A stretch of DNA of 64,000 nt from Clostridiales bacterium UBA2432 (GTDB lineage Bacteria; Bacillota; Clostridia; Lachnospirales; Vallitaleaceae), in NCBI GenBank assembly GCA_002342805.1, contig DDQW01000074.1, positions 191,987 to 255,986 on the forward strand, written 5' to 3'. Shown here piece by piece: positions 53,167 through 61,379 of the stretch. The notes beneath the pieces were generated by a model, which was given only the letters and a program-made list of their open reading frames with translations, was not told the DNA's origin and did no database searches. Position numbers and translations under genes: made by a program. How positions within the stretch are numbered: the first letter of the stretch is position 1; each line of letters begins with the position of its first letter.

Positions 53167-53175
53167 TGGTATAAT
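53167..53175 (+). promoter_or_regulatory. Extended -10 promoter for the sigma/anti-sigma operon
   Basis: TGGTATAAT (TATAAT at 53170-53175) lies 40 bases ahead of the sigma-factor ATG. It looks like a housekeeping promoter; I do not see the AAC/CGT pair typical of ECF autoregulation. Confidence 0.6.
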
Positions 53176-53215
53176 TGTCTAGAATTTGGGATGAGTTATG
53201 AAGGGAGGAGCTTGA

Positions 53216-53806
53216 ATGGACGCAATAGAAGAAAAGCTTATAAAAAAAGCACAAAAAGGAAATAAAAAAGCATTTGAAAAATTAATTCTTCAGCATGAAG
53301 ATCATATATATGCGATTGCACTTAAGGTGTTAAAAAATGAAGCGGATGCTTATGATGCAGCTCAAGAAATTTGCTTTAAAATATATCAAAAAATTGATCA
53401 GTTTAAGTTTGAGTCTGCTTTTAGTACCTGGGTTCATCGCTTGGCAGTTAATACAGCCATTGATGAATATCGCAAACTAAAACGCAAGCTGCAAAAAGAA
53501 TATTCCTATGATCAACCGATTACCGAGGATGGAAGTACGATGAAAGACTTCATTCAAGATAGCGGAGATACGCCGGAAAGCAATCTTGTTCGACAAGAAC
53601 AAATACAAATGGTATGGGAAGCGCTGGAAAAACTCAAAGATGAACAAAAAAACATCATTATTATGAAAGACCTACAAGGTCAGTCGTATCAAGAAATTAG
53701 TGAGTCCTTACAATTAAATATGGGGACGGTCAAATCTAGGTTAGCACGATCAAGAATTGCATTAAAAAATGTACTTCAAGACATGTGGGAACAATCTAAT
53801 GTTTGA
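53216..53806 (+). CDS. ECF RNA polymerase sigma factor
   Basis: The 196-residue protein contains only sigma regions 2 and 4. Region 2 is in ADAYDAAQEICFKIYQKIDQF and FSTWVHRLAVNTAIDEYRK; region 4 in LKDEQKNIIIMKDLQGQSYQEI and LQLNMGTVKSRLARSRIALK, with the helix-turn-helix for -35 contact. It is of the RpoE/SigW-like ECF group. The ATG has GGGAGGAG upstream. The next gene encodes its likely anti-sigma factor 30 bases on, as in most ECF loci. No ECF-type promoter is obvious upstream, so autoregulation is not shown. Confidence 0.93.
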   Translation: MDAIEEKLIKKAQKGNKKAFEKLILQHEDHIYAIALKVLKNEADAYDAAQEICFKIYQKIDQFKFESAFSTWVHRLAVNTAIDEYRKLKRKLQKEYSYDQPITEDGSTMKDFIQDSGDTPESNLVRQEQIQMVWEALEKLKDEQKNIIIMKDLQGQSYQEISESLQLNMGTVKSRLARSRIALKNVLQDMWEQSNV

Positions 53807-53836
53807 ATCGTCTAATAATTGAAAGGAGGAACGGAT

Positions 53837-54496
53837 ATGACTGTTTGTAATGAAAATATAAAAGAATTAGTTGCCATATATTCAACAGAAGGATTAACGG
53901 CAAATGAACAAAATAGTGTAGAAGAACACATTAAAGAATGTGAAGAATGTCGATATGAATTCGATATATATCAATCCATAGAACAAGAGCTCGATCTTAG
54001 TAAATACAAGGCTCCGGACTCGTTACACACTGATGTGATGAAGCGTTTATCAACGCATAAAAATGTAACCAAGTATACACAATATCAACCATACCTTAGT
54101 ATAGCAGCTGCGATTGTATTTGTTGTCTTTCTAGGATTTGTTGGCTTGATGAACCCAAATATACAAAAAAGCAGTTCAGATGAAGCTGTGATGATTCAAG
54201 ATGAAATCACAGTTCAAGATCAAATCACAGAAGAATTCAATAATGAAGAAGCGGCCTCAGCAGAATCGTATGATACGTCCATAACAACATTTGATGTTGA
54301 GATGGAGGAAGCACTAGAGGATGCGCCGTCGGAAGATATACCATCGGAGGATGTGGCACCTAGAATGGCAATGGAGCCTCAAACGAAAGAGTTGGACATG
54401 CAAGAACCAGACCATCGTCGAGAAATTATTATTGGTTTGATTTTTCTGAGTGTATTTAGTGGTGTCCTTATATACCGACGGGCAAAAAAAAGATAG
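53837..54496 (+). CDS. Zinc-finger transmembrane anti-sigma factor
   Basis: The N-terminal ~45 residues form a ZAS anti-sigma domain with H-x3-C-x2-C in HIKECEEC plus an upstream Cys near the start (MTVC). One membrane helix (about 86-106, SIAAAIVFVVFLGF) is followed by an acidic, Ser/Glu/Asp-rich segment of about 75 residues, and a second helix (IIIGLIFLSVFSGVLIY) near the C-terminus with a short basic tail. It should hold the ECF sigma at the membrane and release it after an external signal or proteolysis. ATG 53837 is served by AAAGGAGG; the TTG at 53819 would precede this site. Two helices rather than one is slightly unusual. Confidence 0.85.
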   Translation: MTVCNENIKELVAIYSTEGLTANEQNSVEEHIKECEECRYEFDIYQSIEQELDLSKYKAPDSLHTDVMKRLSTHKNVTKYTQYQPYLSIAAAIVFVVFLGFVGLMNPNIQKSSSDEAVMIQDEITVQDQITEEFNNEEAASAESYDTSITTFDVEMEEALEDAPSEDIPSEDVAPRMAMEPQTKELDMQEPDHRREIIIGLIFLSVFSGVLIYRRAKKR

Positions 54497-54505
54497 GAGA
54501 TTTAC

Positions 54506-57166
54506 ATGGATAAGTTATTATTAATTGACGGAAACAGTATTATGAACCGGGCTTTTTACGGCTTGCCCTTGTTATCGGATTCGAAGGGGAGATATACAAA
54601 TGCAGTATTTGGATTTCTCAATATTTTGTTTAAAACGATTGATGATGAGTCACCAACACATATTTTAGTCGCTTTTGATAGCCATGCCCCAACATTTCGT
54701 CATAAAACCTATGAAGCCTATAAAGGTAATCGAAAAGGCATGCCGGATGAACTTCGAAGTCAAATGCCTCTTATTCGTGAGGTCTTAGAAACAATGGGAA
54801 TTGCAACCTACATTGAAGAGGGGATTGAAGCGGACGACATTTTGGGAAGTCTATCCTTGCGCTTTGAAAAAAAGGGTCCGGTTACGGTCTTATCAGGTGA
54901 TCGAGATTTGCTACAATTGGCTAGTGACCAGACAAAGATATCGATTCCTAGAACGAAAGGCGGAACAACAGTAACAGAACACTATGATTACAAGAGTTTT
55001 ATCGAGACGTATGGATTTACGCCTACGCAATTTATCGATGTTAAAGGAATGATGGGCGACTCATCCGATAATATACCGGGTATTCCGGGAGTCGGTGAAA
55101 AAACAGCACATAAATATATTCAGAAGTATGAAAGCTTAGAAGGCCTTTACGAACATGTGGATGATTTAAAAGGAAAAACAAAAGAAAAAGTTGTGGACAA
55201 TAAGGAATTAGCCTTCATTAGTAGGGACCTTGCCACAATCAAACGTGATTGTTCTATTGAAATCGAAGATGAACAAATGCGTCTTGACAATTATCTGAAT
55301 GAACAAACCTTTGATTTATTCAAAGAGTTGAATTTTACACGTTTATTAACACGCTTTGATTTTAATATCATGGAGGTTGCAAATGAAGTTCAAAGCCTTG
55401 AATATTCAGTTATTGATGCATATGCGACTTTTATAGAAACCATGAAAAAAGAAGTGAAGGACCAAAGGATTACCTTTTATCACTATCAAGAAGATGGGTA
55501 TTTAGGATTGGTCGTTCTCCTTCAAGATAAAAAGAAGAATTATGAACGTTTTATTCATGAAATCACAGAAGAAAATATTGATTATTCCACGATTGGACAG
55601 GACCTCGTATCTGTTTTCAAGAAAGCCGAGCATGTTCTTTTTTATGATGTAAAAGCATGGTTACATGCCTTTAAAATTAATGAAGAAGAGATGATTTCCT
55701 CTTTTGATGACTTACACCTTATGTTTTACTTAGCAAAACCCAATAAAGGGGATTATCCATTACTTGATTTAGGTTTAACCTATACAGATATCAATTTGCA
55801 TACCATTGATGATTTGTTAGGCAAGGGAAAAAAGAAAATCGGAATCGGTGAAATAGATGAGGAGAAAAGACTCAATTATTTGGCCCAATCTGCAACAATA
55901 CTTCAAAAAAGTTTCAAGCCCTTAACAGATGCACTGGTCGAAGATGATGTATTAGGCCTATACAATACTTTAGAAAAGCCACTTCTTCTTATTCTATACA
56001 GTATGGAAAAAGAAGGGATTACAGTAGATAAAGACGTCTTGACACGATTAAGTCAACGTCTTGAATCAGAAATCGCCGAAATACAAGACCATATTTTCAC
56101 TTTGGCCGGACATGAGTTTAATATTAATTCGCCAAAGCAATTAGGGGTTATATTATTTGAAGAGTTAGGGTTGCCGGCTTTGAAAAAAACAAAAACCGGT
56201 TATTCAACCAACGTGGATGTTCTAGAGAAGCTTGAGGATAAACATCCGATTATAAAAGAAATATTGCATTACAGACAATTGACCAAGCTAAAATCAACCT
56301 ATGCAGATGGATTATTTCCTTATGTGTTGGACGACGGAAAAATTCATACAACCTTTAATCAAACGATTGCAAGTACAGGACGCTTGAGTAGTACAGATCC
56401 TAATCTTCAAAACATTCCGATACGGCTAGAAGAAGGACGTCTTATACGTAAAGCCTTTGTTCCAAAAGAAGGCCATGTCTTTGTGAGCGCGGATTATTCA
56501 CAGATTGAATTGCGTGTTTTAGCCCATTTATCTCAAGATGATTTGCTCTTAGAAGCCTATCGTGAAAATAAAGATATTCACCAACTTACAGCTTCGCAAG
56601 TTTTTCATGTTCCCTTTGACGAAGTGACCAAAGAGATGCGTCGAAATGCGAAAGCCGTTAATTTTGGTATTGTCTATGGCATCAGTGATTTTGGTCTCAG
56701 TCGCGATTTGAATATTCCGATTCCTGAAGCCAAAACATATATTCAAGCATACTTTGATAAATATCCAAAAGTTAAAGCATTCTTGGACTTAACAGTGGCC
56801 AAAGCTTATGAGGATGGTTATGTTGTGACCATGTATAATCGAAAGCGCTTGATTCCCGAACTGTCCAATAGCAATTATATGCGACGTTCATTTGGTGAAC
56901 GAATAGCTATGAACACGCCTATTCAAGGGAGTGCTGCAGATATTATTAAAATAGCTATGATAAAGGTCTATAAACGGTTGAAAAAAGAGCAACTCACTTC
57001 AAAAATGATTTTACAGATTCATGATGAATTAATTATTGAGTCTCCCCAAGAAGAAAAAGAGAAAGTTAAACAAATGTTAGTGGAAGAAATGGAAAAAGCT
57101 GTTCGTCTATCTGTCCCTATGGTTGTAGATGCATCGATTGCCGATAACTGGTACGAGGCAAAATAA
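54506..57166 (+). CDS. polA: DNA polymerase I
   Basis: Pol I fills gaps and removes RNA primers in lagging-strand repair. The N-terminal 5'-3' exonuclease domain (about 1-300) keeps LIDGNSIMNRAFYG, FDSHAPTFRHK, GIEADDILGSL and DSSDNIPGIPGVGEKTA. The middle domain has no D-x-E in the expected place, so the 3'-5' exonuclease is probably inactive, as in Bacillus. The polymerase domain has SADYSQIELRVLAH (Asp663), RRNAKAVNFGIVYG and QIHDELIIE (Asp840). The 886-residue length fits. CoaE overlaps its stop by one base (TAATG). The polA-coaE pairing is common in Firmicutes. Confidence 0.98.
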   Translation: MDKLLLIDGNSIMNRAFYGLPLLSDSKGRYTNAVFGFLNILFKTIDDESPTHILVAFDSHAPTFRHKTYEAYKGNRKGMPDELRSQMPLIREVLETMGIATYIEEGIEADDILGSLSLRFEKKGPVTVLSGDRDLLQLASDQTKISIPRTKGGTTVTEHYDYKSFIETYGFTPTQFIDVKGMMGDSSDNIPGIPGVGEKTAHKYIQKYESLEGLYEHVDDLKGKTKEKVVDNKELAFISRDLATIKRDCSIEIEDEQMRLDNYLNEQTFDLFKELNFTRLLTRFDFNIMEVANEVQSLEYSVIDAYATFIETMKKEVKDQRITFYHYQEDGYLGLVVLLQDKKKNYERFIHEITEENIDYSTIGQDLVSVFKKAEHVLFYDVKAWLHAFKINEEEMISSFDDLHLMFYLAKPNKGDYPLLDLGLTYTDINLHTIDDLLGKGKKKIGIGEIDEEKRLNYLAQSATILQKSFKPLTDALVEDDVLGLYNTLEKPLLLILYSMEKEGITVDKDVLTRLSQRLESEIAEIQDHIFTLAGHEFNINSPKQLGVILFEELGLPALKKTKTGYSTNVDVLEKLEDKHPIIKEILHYRQLTKLKSTYADGLFPYVLDDGKIHTTFNQTIASTGRLSSTDPNLQNIPIRLEEGRLIRKAFVPKEGHVFVSADYSQIELRVLAHLSQDDLLLEAYRENKDIHQLTASQVFHVPFDEVTKEMRRNAKAVNFGIVYGISDFGLSRDLNIPIPEAKTYIQAYFDKYPKVKAFLDLTVAKAYEDGYVVTMYNRKRLIPELSNSNYMRRSFGERIAMNTPIQGSAADIIKIAMIKVYKRLKKEQLTSKMILQIHDELIIESPQEEKEKVKQMLVEEMEKAVRLSVPMVVDASIADNWYEAK

Positions 57167-57759
57167 TGAGTACAGCTAAGATTATTGGTGTTATCGGTGA
57201 GACGGGGAGCGGAAAAAGCACTTTTTCAGACTATATTCAAAAAAATTATACCGCTTATGTCATTAATGCGGATCAGATTGGTCACCTTGTTTTAGATGAA
57301 GATGGGATCAAAGAGGCACTCGTTAAAAAGTTTTCAGAAAAAATTCTAGTGGATAATCGCATTGATCGTAAACGTTTAGGTTCCATTGTATTTAAGGATG
57401 CGTCTGCCTTAGATTTTTTGAGTCAACTAACCCATCCCAGAATACGAGAATGTATTATAGAAGAAATACAAGAAAAGAAGGACAAGTTTTCACTTATTCT
57501 TATTGATGGTGTGGCTTTGGTTGAAGCTAATATTCATACCTTATGCGACCTTGTGATTTATATATATACATCTAAAGACATACGGTTAAAAAGGCTCGTT
57601 GAGCAACGAAATATTCCTTATGAGAGAGCCATAGCCATGATAGCCTCGCAAAAGGCAACCGATTTTTATGACCACTATTCAGACGTGACCTTGTCTCTTG
57701 ACCAAGGCATTGAACATAAAGAAGAGGAAATCAAACATTTGCTACAGGAGATATTATGA
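57166..57759 (+). CDS. coaE: Dephospho-CoA kinase
   Basis: CoaE phosphorylates the 3'-hydroxyl of dephospho-CoA, the last step of coenzyme A synthesis. The P-loop is GETGSGKS (11-18), ADQIGHLVLDEDG is the substrate region and LTHPRIRECIIEEI the conserved helix; the LID region includes RLVEQRNIPYERA. 197 residues, normal. Its ATG shares a base with the polA stop, and its end overlaps the lipoprotein gene by 4 bases (ATGA), so three genes are probably translated in one coupled run. Confidence 0.95.
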   Translation: MSTAKIIGVIGETGSGKSTFSDYIQKNYTAYVINADQIGHLVLDEDGIKEALVKKFSEKILVDNRIDRKRLGSIVFKDASALDFLSQLTHPRIRECIIEEIQEKKDKFSLILIDGVALVEANIHTLCDLVIYIYTSKDIRLKRLVEQRNIPYERAIAMIASQKATDFYDHYSDVTLSLDQGIEHKEEEIKHLLQEIL

Positions 57760-59327
57760 AGTATAGGTATATATTCATTCTGTTATTATTAATCAGTTCT
57801 ACATTCACAGGATGCTCAACAATTCAAAAAATTGCTGAGTTTAATCTTGACCACCTTAATGTTGAAGAGGAAGTAACGGAGAGAGACTACGAAAAATTGC
57901 CGGAATCAACGTATATAAAAGATACCATTGAATTGTCGATGGATAATGCTAAAACTCTTAATCCCCTTGATGGTGTAGCCTATAACGTGGATCAAGGGCT
58001 AAAACTTGTGTATGAAAGTCTTTTCTCACCTGATGAATATAAGAATATTGAACCTCTTCTTGTTTCAGAATATGAGCAAATCAATGAGACCACCTATCGA
58101 CTGACACTGAAAGACCAAGTCACCTTTCATAATGGTGAGCTTCTTACAGCAGAGGATGTCGTGTTCAGCTATGACTACATAAAAACACAAGCCAATAGCG
58201 GCTATGCCTATGTCAATACATATATTCAGAATTTAACGGCTGAAGCAGAGAACACAGTGGTGGTTGAGTTTCAACAAAAGGATCGCTATAATTTATATGC
58301 CTTGACGTTTCCCATCCTGTCTCGGGCTTATCTTGAATCGGATAACTATGACAAGACCTTTCCCATTGGGACAGGCCCTTATCAATGCGATCATTTTCAA
58401 AGTATGATAGAACTTGTCTTGAATAAAAATCCTAACTATCACGGTCAAACAGCAAACGTCGATAAGGTTCGATTTACCTTAGTGCGTTCATTTGCAGAAG
58501 AATACAATATGTTTATGGCAAAACGTATCGATCTCATTGCTCCTGTTTTAACCGAATGGCCTAATTATTCGGATGATCAAAACATTCAAAAAAAGCAATA
58601 TTTAAGCCCCTATTTTTATTATATTGGATTCAATCACACCAATGTGTTTTATCAAGATGTCAATGTGCGGCGTTATTACTCAAGTTTAATAGATTATAGC
58701 CATATTAACCGTACGGTTTTTTTAAATCATTTGTTTTTCACGCCCTTACCCATGCACATTGAATCGGAGATACAGGGGCGGCTTAAACAATATGACGTTT
58801 TTGATCAAAGCAATACAAAGGTAACATCGATTATTAATACAGAAGCTATCCGTTTTATCTATTTAAACGAAGACCATACCCAAGAAAATATCATAAAAAT
58901 CATACAAGCATCGATTGATGACGAACGGGATAATATTGAATTTATAGGATTGAGTCGTGAAGAGTACTATCAGGCATTAATCGATGGTTCTTTTGATATG
59001 TATTTGAATACATTCCAAGCAAGCCTTATTCCATCACTGAATCAAGTTCTTGCAAGTAATGGTAGATATAATTACGGAAAGTATTCAAATCAAAATATTG
59101 ACGGTTTATTAGCATCATATCGACAAGTTGAGACAGATGAACAATACATTAATCAATTAAATACATTGAGTCAATGGGTTATGGATGAAATTCCCATAAT
59201 CCCAATAGGTTTTTTGGAAAATGGAATGTTTATTCACAATAAAATCGAAGGAGCAATAGGGCCGAATTATTTTCATGTGTATAAAAATATTCAAGACATA
59301 AAGATTACAGATTACACAGACTACTAA
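57756..59327 (+). CDS. Peptide/nickel-type (SBP_bac_5) substrate-binding lipoprotein without permease
   Basis: This 523-residue lipoprotein has a lipobox FTGC (Cys20) and the SBP family 5 fold: LEPLLVSEYE-like PLLVSEYEQINETTYRLTL, LTAEDVVFSYDYIK, FPIGTGPYQCD and the C-terminal IPIIPIGFLENG. Members bind oligopeptides, nickel or haem for ABC import. No ABC permease or ATPase is nearby, so it either serves a distant transporter or has another role. Overlap with coaE by 4 bases gives coupling. The expression unit starts at polA. Confidence 0.87.
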   Translation: MKYRYIFILLLLISSTFTGCSTIQKIAEFNLDHLNVEEEVTERDYEKLPESTYIKDTIELSMDNAKTLNPLDGVAYNVDQGLKLVYESLFSPDEYKNIEPLLVSEYEQINETTYRLTLKDQVTFHNGELLTAEDVVFSYDYIKTQANSGYAYVNTYIQNLTAEAENTVVVEFQQKDRYNLYALTFPILSRAYLESDNYDKTFPIGTGPYQCDHFQSMIELVLNKNPNYHGQTANVDKVRFTLVRSFAEEYNMFMAKRIDLIAPVLTEWPNYSDDQNIQKKQYLSPYFYYIGFNHTNVFYQDVNVRRYYSSLIDYSHINRTVFLNHLFFTPLPMHIESEIQGRLKQYDVFDQSNTKVTSIINTEAIRFIYLNEDHTQENIIKIIQASIDDERDNIEFIGLSREEYYQALIDGSFDMYLNTFQASLIPSLNQVLASNGRYNYGKYSNQNIDGLLASYRQVETDEQYINQLNTLSQWVMDEIPIIPIGFLENGMFIHNKIEGAIGPNYFHVYKNIQDIKITDYTDY

Positions 59328-59384
59328 AAATATGTTATTATATAAATAATGTAGTCATGAAATCACTAGAGGAAGGATTAAATT

Positions 59385-61364
59385 ATGCAGCAGATGGATA
59401 ACAATCTGATTTTTGGATTAGATATAGGAACGCGCTCAATTGTGGGAATCTTAGGTTATGAGATCAAAGGCGGTTTTCATGTTGTTGCATCGCATATGGA
59501 ACTTCATGAAACCCGTTCAATGATTGACGGTCAAATACACGATATTGATCAAGTTGCACTAACGATTCGAAAAGTAAAAGAGTCACTTGAACGTAAAACG
59601 AATAAAGTATTAACAAAAGTATGTATTGCTGCAGCGGGACGAGTCCTTGAAACCATGGAAACATCTATAACCATTGAGATTGATGAATCTGTTGAGATTA
59701 GCGAAGAATTAATACAATCCCTTGAACTACAAGGAATGGAAAAAGCAATGCATCAAATAAATTATAAAGATGCAGCAAAAGAATTGCCTTTTTATTGTGT
59801 AGGTTATAGTGTGACAAAATACTATCTGAATAATTTTGAAATGACGAATTTACTGGGTCATAAAGGAAGCACCATTGGCGTTGACGTTTTAAGTACTTTT
59901 TTGCCTGCTGAAGTTGTCAATAGCTTATATAAAGTGATGGAACTTGTTGGTTTAGAAGTGTACAGTCTAACGCTAGAGCCTATTGCGGCTATTCAAGTTG
60001 CAATCCCCAAAGAATTTCGATTATTAAATATTGCTTTGGTTGATATCGGTGCAGGAACATCGGATATTGCTATTACCAAAGGGGGAAGTATCATTGCCTA
60101 TGGCATGATTCCTACTGCGGGTGACGAAATTACAGAAAGTATTGTACATCAATACCTTGTTGATTTTAAAACAGCAGAAAAGATAAAAATCAAAGCATCC
60201 GGACGTGGAAAAACCGTTTCTTTTAAGGATGCAATCGGACTAAAACAGACAATTGAATTAGATCATGTACGTCAAACAATTGAACAATCGAAGAATCATT
60301 TAGCAAAATTAATCAGTCGTAAAATCCAAGAGTTAAATGGCGGACATAGTACCAATGCCGTCTTTATCGTTGGCGGTGGCGGCCAATTAGACCGTTTTAC
60401 AGAACTTATTGCAGAGGATTTACATCTCGCCAAGGAACGTGTGGCCATACGTGGTAAAGACGTTCTTGCAAATGTTACAGCAGATGATAAAAACTTCAAG
60501 AAAAATCCGGAATATGTAACACCTATTGGAATCTGTCTAACGGGACTTCAAAATAATCAGCATGATTTTGTTGAAGTTTTTTTGAATGATGAATCTATAC
60601 GCATTTTTAATACGAATCGGCTGACAGTGATGGATATTGTTGCATTAAAAGGGATTGAACCTAAGGCCTTTATTCCGAGTCGAGGCAATAGTTTAACCTT
60701 TACCTTTGACGGTCAAGAAAAGCTTATAAAAGGGCAAATCGGTGAACCGGCACAAATTTATGTCAATCAAAAAGCAGTGGATTTAGCAGCGCCAATTAAA
60801 ATGCATGATTATATAACAATAATTCCTGCGAAAAAAGGCGAGAATGCTTCAGCAACAATCGACTCTCTTTTAAAGGGACAAAAATACATAAGGCTGAATG
60901 ATGAAAAGAAGTTGCTGGATATTGAGATTCTAGTAAATCAAAGCAAAAAATCACGCGCCTATTCCATTGAAAACCACGATGTCATTGATATTTTGTATCC
61001 GACATTAAAGGACGTTTTAGAGGCCTTTTCAGTGAACTATTCTTCGGTATTCGTTAATGAAGAAAAGGCAAGTGAGGACCAAGTGATTCACTTGGGTGAT
61101 CAAATCAATACCTTTCAATCAGCCCCTTCACTAGAAACGATAGAAGATAAAGCGGATAATACCACAATACATGTTACGGTCAATCAAGAAAACGTTCAAT
61201 TATCGGGCAAAGACACCTATGTATTTGTAGATGTGTTTGATAGCATTGAATTTGACCGTACAAAACCCAAAGGAACACTTGTGACAACCATTAATCATCA
61301 AAAAGCCGGATATATGGATCCGATTCAACAAGGTGATTATATAGAAATTTATTGGCAAAAATAA
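59385..61364 (+). CDS. Large FtsA-like actin-fold ATPase
   Basis: The first ~400 residues have the FtsA/SHS2/actin layout: FGLDIGTRSIVGILGYE as phosphate 1, a 1C-like subdomain around TKVCIAAAGRVLETMETS, ALVDIGAGTSDIAIT as phosphate 2 and VFIVGGGGQLDRF as the adenosine motif. The 260 residues after it are of unassigned, beta-rich type (ubiquitin-like, SLTFTFDGQEKLIK, VFVDVFDSIEF), with repeated modules. FtsA itself is about 420 residues, and normally sits beside ftsZ, so this is a separate, Clostridia-type paralogue, likely membrane- or envelope-linked. GGAAGGA precedes the ATG. Function not known. Confidence 0.72.
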   Translation: MQQMDNNLIFGLDIGTRSIVGILGYEIKGGFHVVASHMELHETRSMIDGQIHDIDQVALTIRKVKESLERKTNKVLTKVCIAAAGRVLETMETSITIEIDESVEISEELIQSLELQGMEKAMHQINYKDAAKELPFYCVGYSVTKYYLNNFEMTNLLGHKGSTIGVDVLSTFLPAEVVNSLYKVMELVGLEVYSLTLEPIAAIQVAIPKEFRLLNIALVDIGAGTSDIAITKGGSIIAYGMIPTAGDEITESIVHQYLVDFKTAEKIKIKASGRGKTVSFKDAIGLKQTIELDHVRQTIEQSKNHLAKLISRKIQELNGGHSTNAVFIVGGGGQLDRFTELIAEDLHLAKERVAIRGKDVLANVTADDKNFKKNPEYVTPIGICLTGLQNNQHDFVEVFLNDESIRIFNTNRLTVMDIVALKGIEPKAFIPSRGNSLTFTFDGQEKLIKGQIGEPAQIYVNQKAVDLAAPIKMHDYITIIPAKKGENASATIDSLLKGQKYIRLNDEKKLLDIEILVNQSKKSRAYSIENHDVIDILYPTLKDVLEAFSVNYSSVFVNEEKASEDQVIHLGDQINTFQSAPSLETIEDKADNTTIHVTVNQENVQLSGKDTYVFVDVFDSIEFDRTKPKGTLVTTINHQKAGYMDPIQQGDYIEIYWQK

Positions 61365-61379
61365 ATTTGAGGTGTAACT

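Noticed and set aside
52818..53254. Several overlapping open frames on both strands across 52.8-53.2 kb
   Set aside because: They run over the tRNA-Leu gene and its terminator, have no ribosome sites, and no family similarity.
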